From: Pseudomonas sp. QTF5
GTDB taxonomy: Bacteria > Pseudomonadota > Gammaproteobacteria > Pseudomonadales > Pseudomonadaceae
Reading direction: 5' to 3'
Assembly: GCF_000512695.2 (NCBI RefSeq)
Contig: NZ_AZRW02000009.1
Location: forward strand, 121,866-185,865
DNA length: 64,000 bases
Part shown: positions 1-7,634 of the stretch, piece by piece
Layout: each line of letters begins with the position of its first letter
Position numbering within the stretch: position 1 is the stretch's first letter
Made by a program: the position numbers and the translations under genes
The notes under the pieces: generated by a model
Told to the model about the DNA's origin: nothing
The model's database searches: none
What the model saw: only the letters and a program-made list of their open reading frames with translations

Positions 1-84
1 GAATGCGGTGTGTCAATCGACATCAATGCTGAATGACACACCGCATTCGCGAGCAAGTCGAATCGTCGCACCGCCGCTCCCACA
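1..84. repeat. Partial REP element, long-arm variant
   Basis: The window opens inside a REP doublet. Positions 1-15 and 34-48 are a perfect inverted repeat (gaatgcggtgtgtca / tgacacaccgcattc) that forms the spacer hairpin. It is followed at 48-84 by a REP arm ending in ctcccaca. This arm carries extra bases (tcgaatcgtcgcaccg) compared with the standard cgcgagcaagcccgctcccaca arm found elsewhere in the window. The partner arm lies before position 1. It sits upstream of phaI. Confidence 0.75.
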
Positions 85-210
85 TTTGTTCTGCGTCTAC
101 AGGTTTTGTGTCACTTGTTAGGGTGCCGTTTCTAATTATTCTCACTACTTTGTGCCTGAGCCCGACTCTCTGCGGGCAGTTCCTCGACCCTTCTGCGCGT
201 GAGGTGCACC

Positions 211-633
211 ATGGCCAAAGTTATTTTGAAGAAAAAAGTCGACGTTGAGACTAACGCTCCGAGCGACGTCAAATCGTATGCACGCAAAATCTGGCTGGCT
301 GGTCTGGGTGCTTACACCAAGGTCGGTCAAGAGGGTAGCGAGTACGTTCAAGAGTTGATCAAGGCTGGTCAAGCTGTTGAAAGTAAAGGAAAAAAAGTCG
401 TCACTGAAAAACTTGAAGCGGCCAATGCCGAGATCGATGAAGCCAAGAGTGAAGTGAGCACTTTCAAAGGCAAAGTCGAACTTCAACTCGACAAAGTCGA
501 AAGGGCTTTCGATACACGTATCGCAAGCGCCTTGAATCGTATCGGCATTCCGTCTAAACATGACGTGGAGACACTCTCTGCTAAGCTCGATGAGCTGACG
601 GCATTGCTCGAACGTGTCGCGCGTAAATCTTAA
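211..633 (+). CDS. phaI: PHA granule-associated phasin PhaI
   Basis: Phasin of 140 residues that coats medium-chain-length polyhydroxyalkanoate granules and limits their coalescence. The core YARKIWLAGLGAY (about residues 24-36) is the phasin-family signature and recurs in the next gene. The rest is charged and helical, with heptad-like Lys/Glu spacing consistent with an amphipathic coiled coil. I chose the ATG at 211 because gaggtg lies just upstream and MAKV is the usual family start; an upstream in-frame codon at 199 has no such support. It is co-transcribed with phaF, whose start follows its stop by 10 bases. Both converge on the phaC1ZC2D operon, as in other pseudomonads. Confidence 0.93.
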   Translation: MAKVILKKKVDVETNAPSDVKSYARKIWLAGLGAYTKVGQEGSEYVQELIKAGQAVESKGKKVVTEKLEAANAEIDEAKSEVSTFKGKVELQLDKVERAFDTRIASALNRIGIPSKHDVETLSAKLDELTALLERVARKS

Positions 634-643
634 GGAGAACGGG

Positions 644-1405
644 ATGGCTGGCAAAAAGACTACTGAAAAAGAAGGCAGCTCGTGGATCGGGAAGGTCGAA
701 GACTACTCCCGCAAGATCTGGCTGGCTGGTTTAGGCGTGTACTCGAAGATTGACACTGACGGCAGCAAGCTCTTCGATACATTGGTCAAGGACGGTGAGA
801 AAGCCGAGAAGCTCACCAAGAGCGCTGTCGGCAAAAAAGTCGATGCCGCCAAGGACTCCGCTTCGTCGGCCAAGTCGCGCATCAGCGGCGTGAAAGATCG
901 CGCACTGGGCAAATGGGATGAGCTGGAAGGGGCTTTCGACAAGCGTCTGAACAGCGCCATTTCGCGCTTGGGTGTACCGAGCCGCAATGAGGTAAAAGCG
1001 CTGCACAGCAAGGTCGATACCCTGACCAAGCAAATCGAAAAACTCACCGGTGCCAAGGTTGCGCCTGTTGCGGCGAAAACCGCGGCAGCCAAACCAGCAG
1101 CCAAAAGCGTAGCCAAACCGTTGGCCAAGGCTACCGCTAAACCGGCAGCCAAAACTGCAGCGGCGAAACCTGCTGCCAAAGCGGCCGCTAAACCTGCAGC
1201 TAAAACCGCAGCGGCCAAACCGGCTGCCGCGAAGAAGCCAGCAGTGAAAAAACCGGCAGCCCCGAAAGCGGCCGCACCGAAACCAGCAGCGGCCGCCGCC
1301 AAACCGGTAACCCCGGTCAGCACGGCGAACTCCGCCGCTGCGCCGACCCCTGCTGTAACCCCGACTATCGCGCCGGCTCCGTCGACGCCAACCAGTCAGT
1401 CCTGA
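644..1405 (+). CDS. phaF: PHA granule-associated phasin PhaF with histone-like tail
   Basis: Phasin of 253 residues. The N-terminal half (about 1-140) is a phasin domain homologous to PhaI, with YSRKIWLAGLGVY near residue 24 followed by amphipathic helices. The C-terminal half (from about residue 145) is Ala/Lys/Pro-rich, with repeated KPAAK and KTAAAKPAAK units resembling AlgP and histone H1. In PhaF homologues this tail binds DNA and helps distribute granules at cell division. The ATG at 644 has the strong ribosome site aaggag at 632-637; the upstream in-frame GTG-type start overlaps phaI and is less likely. The terminal Ala/Pro/Thr/Ser stretch lacks the Lys repeats. Confidence 0.93.
   Translation: MAGKKTTEKEGSSWIGKVEDYSRKIWLAGLGVYSKIDTDGSKLFDTLVKDGEKAEKLTKSAVGKKVDAAKDSASSAKSRISGVKDRALGKWDELEGAFDKRLNSAISRLGVPSRNEVKALHSKVDTLTKQIEKLTGAKVAPVAAKTAAAKPAAKSVAKPLAKATAKPAAKTAAAKPAAKAAAKPAAKTAAAKPAAAKKPAVKKPAAPKAAAPKPAAAAAKPVTPVSTANSAAAPTPAVTPTIAPAPSTPTSQS
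1060..1310 (+). repeat. Degenerate coding repeat in the PhaF tail
   Basis: Imperfect tandem DNA repeats encode the KPAAK / TAAAKPAAK units of PhaF (for example aaaccggcagccaaaac-like units recurring every 15-40 bases). Such low-complexity repeats are prone to expansion or contraction between strains, so tail length may vary. Confidence 0.7.
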
Positions 1406-1406
1406 T

Positions 1407-1515
1407 GATCGTTCCCACGCTCCGCGTGGGAATGCCTCACCGGACGCTCCGCGTCCATTGCGGCAGTGACGCAGAGCGTCACCGGCTGCATTCCCACGCG
1501 GAGCATGGAACGATC
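1407..1515. repeat. REP-like palindrome, gatcgttcccacgc family
   Basis: The outer arms gatcgttcccacgctccgcg (1407-) and the matching cattcccacgcggagc...gaacgatc (ending 1515) are inverted repeats. Inside them is a second inverted pair, ggacgctccgcgtc and gacgcagagcgtc. The same family occurs at 17341-17454 and as a single minimal palindrome at 9690-9720. It starts immediately after the phaF stop. Confidence 0.75.
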
Positions 1516-1549
1516 ACGCCCTGCCTGCGAAGGTCGGGCGTTTTTGTTT
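1516..1549 (+). terminator. Rho-independent terminator after phaF
   Basis: Stem acgccc ... gggcgt with additional inner cct/agg pairing, followed by tttttgtttg. It lies 110 bases after the phaF stop, beyond the REP element, and would end the phaIF transcript before phaD, which converges from the other strand. Confidence 0.75.
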
Positions 1550-1582
1550 GTGCATGCATTCTGGAAGGCTCCGAAGATCCAA

Positions 1583-1673
1583 TGTGGGAGCGGGCTTGCT
1601 CGCGAAAGCGATTCATCATTCAACAGTGATGTCGATTGACACACCGATTTCGCGAGCAAGCCCGCTCCCACAG
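1583..1673. repeat. REP doublet, tgtgggagcgggcttgctcgcg family
   Basis: Inverted arms tgtgggagcgggcttgctcg (1583-) and cgagcaagcccgctcccaca (ending 1673) enclose a spacer that includes tgtcgattgacacaccg. It lies between the convergent phaF and phaD genes, three bases from the phaD stop. Confidence 0.85.
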
Positions 1674-1675
1674 GG

Positions 1676-2296
1676 TCAGTCGTGCTCTTCGAGGTACTGC
1701 AACGCCAACCGCTCGGTTGCGATTTTCACCGGCGGCAGCAGATGCGGCGCCACCAGCATCATGATCTGATACACCACCAGTCTCACTTCACCTTCACGGT
1801 CGAGAATCCGCTGATAGTCCAGCGAGAACAGCAACGTCATGGTGATTTGTTCCACCAACTGCCCCAGCGCCTGGGTGTCACTGACCAACTGACCTTTAGC
1901 TTTCAACTGCGCCAGCAATGACGCCAGTGTGCGCTTCAACGCATTGAGCAGGTTGCGTATTCCCTTGGCCAGTTTCGGCAGGCGGCCGGCAAGGTTCGAC
2001 AGGTCCTGGAACAGAAACCGGTAGTGGGCCAGGCGTTCGACGATCAGGTGCAGGAACAGCCAGTAATCATCAGGCGCCAATTCCACATCGGACGGTGGAT
2101 CTAGCAAGGGCGTCAGCTCGGCCTGGAAACGCTCGAACAGCCCGAGGATCAGCGGTTCCTTGCCGTGGAAATGGTAGTAGAGGTTGCCCGGGCTGATGCC
2201 CATTTCGTTGGCCACTTCCATGGTGGACACATTCGGTTCGCCCTTCTGATTGAACAACTGCAGGGCACATTCGAGAATCCGGTCGCGGGTTTTCAT
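1676..2296 (-). CDS. phaD: TetR-family regulator PhaD
   Basis: TetR-type regulator of 206 residues. The N-terminal helix-turn-helix is at about residues 4-50 (RDRILECALQLF ... EMGISPGNLYYHFHGKE), and an all-helical ligand-binding domain makes up the rest. In Pseudomonas PhaD is the activator of the pha operons and responds to an acyl-CoA-type signal from fatty-acid oxidation; that role is transferred from the family and the conserved position. It is the last gene of phaC1-phaZ-phaC2-phaD, 59 bases after phaC2, and converges on phaF. It probably acts on the phaC1 promoter (before 6836) and the phaI promoter (before 211). Confidence 0.92.
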   Translation of the reverse strand: MKTRDRILECALQLFNQKGEPNVSTMEVANEMGISPGNLYYHFHGKEPLILGLFERFQAELTPLLDPPSDVELAPDDYWLFLHLIVERLAHYRFLFQDLSNLAGRLPKLAKGIRNLLNALKRTLASLLAQLKAKGQLVSDTQALGQLVEQITMTLLFSLDYQRILDREGEVRLVVYQIMMLVAPHLLPPVKIATERLALQYLEEHD

Positions 2297-2355
2297 CCAG
2301 TCTTCTTAATGGTCGAGTCATGCCACGGCCATTGGCGGCCGTGGTTCGTTGAACG

Positions 2356-4038
2356 TCAGCGCACGCGCACGTAAGTACCGGGTGCCGCCTCCATCGGTGG
2401 ATAGTTCTGGTTGCCGAGGGCCATCTGGGTTTCGTGTTGCGCGCCGGAGCGTTCCTGAATCCAGCCCAGCCATTGTGTCCACCAACTACCGTCGACGCGC
2501 TTGGCGTCGTAATACCAGGCTCGCGGGTCGCTGCTCAGTTTCGGATTCTCGACGTAGTTCGCTTTCGGACTATTGGGCGGGTTGAGAATGCTCTGCACAT
2601 GACCGCTGTTGGACAGCACAAAGCGCCGCTCGCCCCCCAGCAGCAATGTCGAGCGATACACCGCATCCCATGGGGTGATGTGATCATTCATGCCCGCCAC
2701 GCTGAAACTGTCGACGGTGACTTTCTGCAGGTCGATTGGCGTGCCGCACACTTCCAGCCCGCCCGGATGATTCAGCGGGTTGTGCTTGAAGAAATCCAGC
2801 AGGTCGCCATGAAATGCCGCCGGCAGGCGCGTGTTGTCATTGTTCCAGTAGAGGATGTCGAACGCCGGCGGCTCCTTGCCCAGCAGGTAGTTATTGACGA
2901 AGTAATTCCAGATCAAATCGTTGGGCCGCATCCAGGCAAACACCCTGGCCATGTCGCGACCTTCCAGAACACCCTTCTGATACGAGCGGCGCTTGGCCGC
3001 TTCCAGCGTCTGTTCGTCGGCGAAGAGGGTGGCCGGGCTGTCTATCTGGCTGTCGAGCATACTGACCAGGTAGGTCGCACTGGACACACGTCGCAGCTGC
3101 CGCTTGGCCTGCAAATGCCCTTGCAGCGCGGCGATGGTCAGCCCGCCGGCACAGGCCCCCATCAGGTTGACCTCGCGAGCGCCGGTGATTGCCCGGCACA
3201 CATTCATCGCTTCTTCGGCGGCTTCGACGTAAGACGACAACCCCCATTCGCGATGACGCACATCGGGATTGCGCCAGCTGATAATGAAGGTCTGCAAGCC
3301 GTTTTTAAGGGCGTACTGGACGAAGCTGTTGCCGGGGCTCAAGTCGAAAATGTAGTACTTGTTGATCTGTGGCGGGACAATCAGCAATGGCTTGGAATAC
3401 TGCTTTTCGCTCATCGGCTTGTACTGGATCAGCTCCAGCAGCTCATTGCGAAACACCACGGAGCCGGTGGTGGTGGCGACCGTTTTGCCCACCTCGAATG
3501 CTTGTTTGGTGACTTGTCTTGGCAGACCGTCGTTGTGCATAAGGTCGTCGAGCAGATGGCCGATACCCCGCACCAGACTATTGCCGCCGGAGTTGAAAAA
3601 CTCCTTGATCGCCAGCGGATTGAGCAGGGTGTTGGACGGCGCCACGGCATCGTTGATCAAGGCAAAGGCGAAGTGGGCGCGGGCACGATCGTCCGGGCTC
3701 ATGTTGCTTTCGTCGATCCAGCTTTTGACTTCTTTCTGCCAGCTCAGATAGGCCTGCAGGCTGCGGCGATAAAAAGGATTGAGGCTCCACGTCGGGTCGG
3801 CAAAGCGACTGTCCTGCGGGTTGGTCGGGTGCAGGGTCTCACCCAACAGGACGCGGCCCAACTGGCCGCCCAGCTTCAAGGCATGCCGGGCCGTATACAC
3901 CGGGTTGCGCAGGCCGTGGGTGGCCAGGCTGCGCAAGGTCGAAAGCAGGTCCCGGCCGCGCAGACCGGTAACCGCACTTTGTGCATTGATGAATGCAGCG
4001 GGAGTGGGCAAAGAGCCCTTCGCTGGTTTGTCGCGCAT
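2356..4038 (-). CDS. phaC2: Class II poly(3-hydroxyalkanoate) synthase 2
   Basis: Polymerises (R)-3-hydroxyacyl-CoA of medium chain length into PHA at the granule surface. It has 560 residues, the usual class II length. The lipase-box variant GACAGG places the catalytic Cys at residue 296. Asp (GMNDHITPW) and His (SNSGHVQS) of the triad lie further downstream in an alpha/beta-hydrolase fold. It is clearly paralogous to phaC1 (identical SWRNP, REWGLS and PPQINK blocks), and the two flank phaZ. A strong aaggag ribosome site precedes the ATG. Substrate range probably differs slightly from PhaC1, but the sequence alone does not show how. Confidence 0.96.
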   Translation of the reverse strand: MRDKPAKGSLPTPAAFINAQSAVTGLRGRDLLSTLRSLATHGLRNPVYTARHALKLGGQLGRVLLGETLHPTNPQDSRFADPTWSLNPFYRRSLQAYLSWQKEVKSWIDESNMSPDDRARAHFAFALINDAVAPSNTLLNPLAIKEFFNSGGNSLVRGIGHLLDDLMHNDGLPRQVTKQAFEVGKTVATTTGSVVFRNELLELIQYKPMSEKQYSKPLLIVPPQINKYYIFDLSPGNSFVQYALKNGLQTFIISWRNPDVRHREWGLSSYVEAAEEAMNVCRAITGAREVNLMGACAGGLTIAALQGHLQAKRQLRRVSSATYLVSMLDSQIDSPATLFADEQTLEAAKRRSYQKGVLEGRDMARVFAWMRPNDLIWNYFVNNYLLGKEPPAFDILYWNNDNTRLPAAFHGDLLDFFKHNPLNHPGGLEVCGTPIDLQKVTVDSFSVAGMNDHITPWDAVYRSTLLLGGERRFVLSNSGHVQSILNPPNSPKANYVENPKLSSDPRAWYYDAKRVDGSWWTQWLGWIQERSGAQHETQMALGNQNYPPMEAAPGTYVRVR

Positions 4039-4167
4039 GAGTTAACACTCCTTCGTCATCAGGCCAAAAACAAACACACCCGAACAAAACACCATAGACG
4101 TTGTTACGGGTTGTTGCGCGGCACGGCCTCTTGCCGACTCCTTTTCATAAACAAAAGTCGGGATCGG

Positions 4168-5022
4168 TTAACCGCCCGATGGCGCCGGATGTGGATGCAT
4201 TACTGCGCGCTGACGTTCTTCCTCAAGAAACTTCATGATGATCGGTGCCACCGCTTCGGCACGGGTAATCAAAAACAGATGCCCATCGTCGATGATGTGC
4301 AATTGGGCGTTGGGAATTCGCCAAGCCAACATGCGCATGTTGATCAGGGGGATCAGTGGATCGTCGTCGCCGGCCAACACCAGGGTCGGCTGGTTGATCT
4401 TGTGCAGCCAGTGAATGCTGGTCCAGCCGAGGCCGGCGAACAGCTGCCAGTAATAACCGAGTTTGCCTGCCGAGCGGACCCTGGCGGCGTGACTGGCTGC
4501 CAGGGTCGGATCGCGACGGAACGAGCCGCCATAGATCATCGGTGCGATACGGATCACATGGGATGGCTGGATGTAGCGCCGTGGGCTGGCCATCATCCAC
4601 AGCACTTTCGGCTTGCCCGGCACCATCACGGCACCGGCCGCCGTGGCCGCCAATACCAGCTTCTTGCAGCGCTCGGGATAGTCATGGGCGAACTGCTGCG
4701 CCAGGGCGCCACCCCACGACACGCCGATCACGTTGACTTGCCCGTAATCGAGATAGTCGAGCATTCGCGCCGTGAGTTTCGCCAGGCCCGAAAAACGATA
4801 CGGGCGGTTGGGAGTCGATGAGCCGCCGACGCCGGGTACGTCGAAGGCGATGACTTCCAGGTCCGGATCCAGAGCCTGGACGAACGGGAATATCAGCTCC
4901 AGGTTGGCGCCGATGCCGTTGAAAATCAGCAAGGGCGTCAAGTGAGGCTTGCCGGGGCGTACCGCAGTGCGGAGGGTCTGGCCATCCAGGTTGACGGTAC
5001 GAAAGACGAACGGTTGCGGCAT
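4168..5022 (-). CDS. phaZ: Intracellular PHA depolymerase
   Basis: Hydrolyses stored medium-chain-length PHA to release 3-hydroxy fatty acids. It is a 284-residue alpha/beta-hydrolase with lipase box GVSWGG (Ser102), an acidic residue in AGDDDPLIP (about 220) and His in DDGHLF (about 248). There is no signal peptide, in keeping with an intracellular granule enzyme. It lies between the two synthase genes, so synthesis and breakdown are co-encoded. A strong hairpin at 5115-5136 separates it from phaC1 and may lower its expression. Confidence 0.95.
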   Translation of the reverse strand: MPQPFVFRTVNLDGQTLRTAVRPGKPHLTPLLIFNGIGANLELIFPFVQALDPDLEVIAFDVPGVGGSSTPNRPYRFSGLAKLTARMLDYLDYGQVNVIGVSWGGALAQQFAHDYPERCKKLVLAATAAGAVMVPGKPKVLWMMASPRRYIQPSHVIRIAPMIYGGSFRRDPTLAASHAARVRSAGKLGYYWQLFAGLGWTSIHWLHKINQPTLVLAGDDDPLIPLINMRMLAWRIPNAQLHIIDDGHLFLITRAEAVAPIIMKFLEEERQRAVMHPHPAPSGG

Positions 5023-5114
5023 GCACGGAGCCCTGTAGGTTTTAAACGCGGATCGAGCCGTCCCGGGCCGTCGCAGAATGTTCGAGGCTGGCCTCGAGAG
5101 TGATGGGTAGAAAT

Positions 5115-5136
5115 CGCGGCACCTCCCAGTGCCGCG
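5115..5136 (-). terminator. Hairpin between phaC1 and phaZ, possible attenuator
   Basis: Perfect 8-bp stem cgcggcac / gtgccgcg with a 6-base loop, 21 bases after the phaC1 stop. On the minus strand it is followed by atttct rather than a long T-run, so it may be a partial terminator or an mRNA-stabilising 3' structure that uncouples phaC1 from phaZ levels. Confidence 0.55.
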
Positions 5137-5156
5137 GACTGCGAGTTATTTGAAGC

Positions 5157-6836
5157 TCAACGTTCATGCACGTAAGTGCCCGGCGAAGCCTCACCCGCTG
5201 GATAGGCCTTGTTGCCAAGGTTGGCGGGGGATTTTTTCAGTTTGCCCGAACGCTCGGCCTGCCATGCCTGCCAATGCAACCACCAGGAATCGGTGTGCTT
5301 GGTGGAGTTTTCCATCCACTCTTCGGCTTTGACCGGCATGTCGGTGCTGGTCATGTAGCGCGCTTTCGGATTGCCCGGAGGGTTCAGAATGCTCTGGATA
5401 TGCCCACTGCTGGACAGTACGAACTCGACTTTACCGCCGAACAGCTGTGCGGATTTGTAGCAGGACTTCCACGGAGTGATGTGATCGTTGGTGCCGGCCA
5501 GGGAAAAGATGTCGGCGGTCACCTGCTTGAGGTCGATCGGCGTGCCGCACACTTCCAGGGCATCGGGGCGGATCAGTGGGTTGTTTTTGAACATCTCGAT
5601 CAGGTCGCCGTGGAACGCCGCGGGCAACCGGGTGGTGTCGTTGTTCCAGAACAGAATGTCGAAAACCGGCGGCTCATTACCCAGCAGGTAGTTGTTGACC
5701 CAGTAGTTCCAGATCAGGTCGTTGGGGCGCATCCAGGCGAAGACTTTCGCCATGTCGCGACCTTCCAGCACACCGGCCTGGTAGGAATGGCGCTTGGCGG
5801 CTTCGAGGGTCTGCTCGTCGACGAACAGGGCCACATCGCTGTCCAGGGTGGTGTCCAACACGCTGACCAGCAGGGTGAGGGCGTTGACCTTCTTCTCGCC
5901 GATCGCTGCGTAGTGGCCCAGCAGGGCGGTGCAAGTGATGCCGCCGGAGCAGGCACCGAGCATGTTCACGTCTTTGCTGCCGGTGATCGCCGTGACGACA
6001 TCGACCGCTTCCTTGAGCGCTTCGATGTAAGTCGACAGACCCCACTCGCGCTGCTCCTTGGTCGGGTTGCGCCAACTGACGATGAATGTCTGCACGTTGT
6101 TGCGCAGGCAGAAGCGCGCCAGGCTCTTGTCCGGGCTCAGGTCGAAAACGTAGAACTTGTTGATCTGTGGCGGCACCACCAGCAGCGGGCGTTCATGCAC
6201 CTGCTCGGTGATCGGTCGGTACTGGATCAGCTCCAGCACGTCGTTGCGAAACACCACTGCGCCTTCAGTCACGCCCAGGCTCTTGCCGACTTCGAACGCG
6301 CCCATATTGACCTGGCTCGGCATGCCGCCGTTGTGCACCAGATCCTTGGCCAGATGGGAGAGACCGTCGAGCAGGCTTTTGCCACCGGTTTCGAAGAAGC
6401 GTTTGACCGCCGCCGGGTTGGCCGCCGTGTTGGTCGGGGCCATGGCTTCGGTCATGAGGTTAATCACAAAATGACCGCGAGCGACGTCCTTGGGCGAGAG
6501 GTTGCTGTCATCGATCCACGCGTGAAGCTCCTTGCGCCACGCCAGATAAGTTTGCAAATAACGTTTGTAGAGCGGGTTCTGACTCCAGGCCGGATCAAGG
6601 AAGCGACGGTCATCGCTTTGTGGTTGAAGCTCGGATTTTCCCAACAGCACGTTCTTGAGTTCGATGCCGAAATGGGCGACATGTTTGACACTGTGGATGG
6701 GTTGCCTGATGGCCTGGCTCAGCACCATGCGAGCAGAGCCCAAGAGATCCTTTCTACGTAGTCCAACAACAGGATTCAGCCCCAAGGTGTTTTCCGAAGC
6801 CTGAAATTTCAAGTCATCGTTAAGCTTGTTACTCAT
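5157..6836 (-). CDS. phaC1: Class II poly(3-hydroxyalkanoate) synthase 1
   Basis: First gene of the PHA operon, 559 residues. It polymerises medium-chain (R)-3-hydroxyacyl-CoA. The active-site box GACSGG has Cys296; Asp lies in AGTNDHITPW and His in SSSGHIQS. It ends with a class II-type C-terminus (AYPAGEASPGTYVHER-like). Its box has Ser where PhaC2 has Ala. A ggag ribosome site sits about 10 bases before the ATG. The 242-base leader up to 7078 must carry the operon promoter and the PhaD target. I see A/T-rich stretches there but no promoter I would assign with confidence. Confidence 0.96.
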   Translation of the reverse strand: MSNKLNDDLKFQASENTLGLNPVVGLRRKDLLGSARMVLSQAIRQPIHSVKHVAHFGIELKNVLLGKSELQPQSDDRRFLDPAWSQNPLYKRYLQTYLAWRKELHAWIDDSNLSPKDVARGHFVINLMTEAMAPTNTAANPAAVKRFFETGGKSLLDGLSHLAKDLVHNGGMPSQVNMGAFEVGKSLGVTEGAVVFRNDVLELIQYRPITEQVHERPLLVVPPQINKFYVFDLSPDKSLARFCLRNNVQTFIVSWRNPTKEQREWGLSTYIEALKEAVDVVTAITGSKDVNMLGACSGGITCTALLGHYAAIGEKKVNALTLLVSVLDTTLDSDVALFVDEQTLEAAKRHSYQAGVLEGRDMAKVFAWMRPNDLIWNYWVNNYLLGNEPPVFDILFWNNDTTRLPAAFHGDLIEMFKNNPLIRPDALEVCGTPIDLKQVTADIFSLAGTNDHITPWKSCYKSAQLFGGKVEFVLSSSGHIQSILNPPGNPKARYMTSTDMPVKAEEWMENSTKHTDSWWLHWQAWQAERSGKLKKSPANLGNKAYPAGEASPGTYVHER

Positions 6837-7078
6837 CTACGACGCTCCATTGTCCTGAGGCGAGTACCTGAGCCCAGCTGTGTAGTCACACAACAAACGC
6901 CAGGTACTACTGCTCGGGTGACCGTTAATTGCGCATAGCTACAAATGCACGGAACTTGCCAGCTCCATTGGTTACCCGAGTTTAATTTTTTTCGCAAGCG
7001 GGCCAATCGTTGACCCGGCAGCCAAGCATTCAAACAGATGGAATTAGAAAATGCCCTCTAAACAGCCAGAGGCCTGAC

Positions 7079-7456
7079 CTAGAGCATCAGCTTGACGACG
7101 GATTCATTCGGATCACGGGTCTTTCCAGCCGCTTTGAGTTCCGCAAGATAATCACTCCAGAGATCTTCTTGGCGCACTGCCAGCTGGTACAGATATTCCC
7201 AAGTGAACAGTCCGCTGTCGTGGCCGTCGTCGAAGGTCAATTTCAGTGCGTACTGACCGGCCGGTTCGACCTTGCTCAGGCCTACGCCGATCTTGCCAAA
7301 TTGCAGGACAGGTTTGCCGTGGCCCTGGACTTCGGCGGAAGGAGAATGCACGCGAAGGAACTCGGCGGGCAGGTGATATTCCTCGCCGGACGCGTATCTG
7401 AGCGTCAGGGTTTTTGAGGCTTTGTGGAGTTTGATGTCGGTGGGGAGTTGGGTCAT
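7079..7456 (-). CDS. DUF971 (gamma-butyrobetaine hydroxylase-like N-terminal) protein
   Basis: Protein of 125 residues consisting of a single DUF971 domain, the small fold also found at the N-terminus of gamma-butyrobetaine hydroxylases. Family-typical blocks are LRVHSPSAEVQGHG, GKIGVGLSKVEPAGQYAL and FDDGHDSGLFTWEYL. I start it at the ATG at 7456 (MTQLPTDIKLHK); the longer open frame upstream runs through the REP element at 7520-7609 and is not credible. It lies between hslU and phaC1 in the usual Pseudomonas order. Its function is unknown; in other proteins the domain is linked to iron-sulfur or metal-binding contexts, but no Cys cluster is visible here. Confidence 0.88.
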   Translation of the reverse strand: MTQLPTDIKLHKASKTLTLRYASGEEYHLPAEFLRVHSPSAEVQGHGKPVLQFGKIGVGLSKVEPAGQYALKLTFDDGHDSGLFTWEYLYQLAVRQEDLWSDYLAELKAAGKTRDPNESVVKLML

Positions 7457-7519
7457 GGCCGGCAGTCCGTCTTTGTGGGAGACCTGTTGAACCTGATCTG
7501 CAAAACACCACAGTTCTAA

Positions 7520-7609
7520 TGTGGGAGCGGGCTTGCTCGCGAAAGCGGTGTAGCAGTCAACACAGGTGTTGAATGTTACGGCCTCTTCGCGAGCAAGCCC
7601 GCTCCCACA
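7520..7609. repeat. REP doublet, tgtgggagcgggcttgctcgcg family
   Basis: Inverted arms tgtgggagcgggcttgctcg and cgagcaagcccgctcccaca around a spacer. It sits between hslU and the DUF971 gene, in the transcribed intergenic space. Confidence 0.85.
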
Positions 7610-7634
7610 GGTTCGCTGACACTGTAAGTATGGC

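Noticed and set aside
1405..1769. Short open frames in the phaF-phaD intergenic region
   Set aside because: They are translations of REP palindromes and have no independent ribosome sites.
2434..4821. A 795-codon open frame on the plus strand opposite phaC2 and phaZ
   Set aside because: It is the antisense shadow of two well-supported genes in high-GC DNA; its translation has no recognisable domain and no ribosome site.
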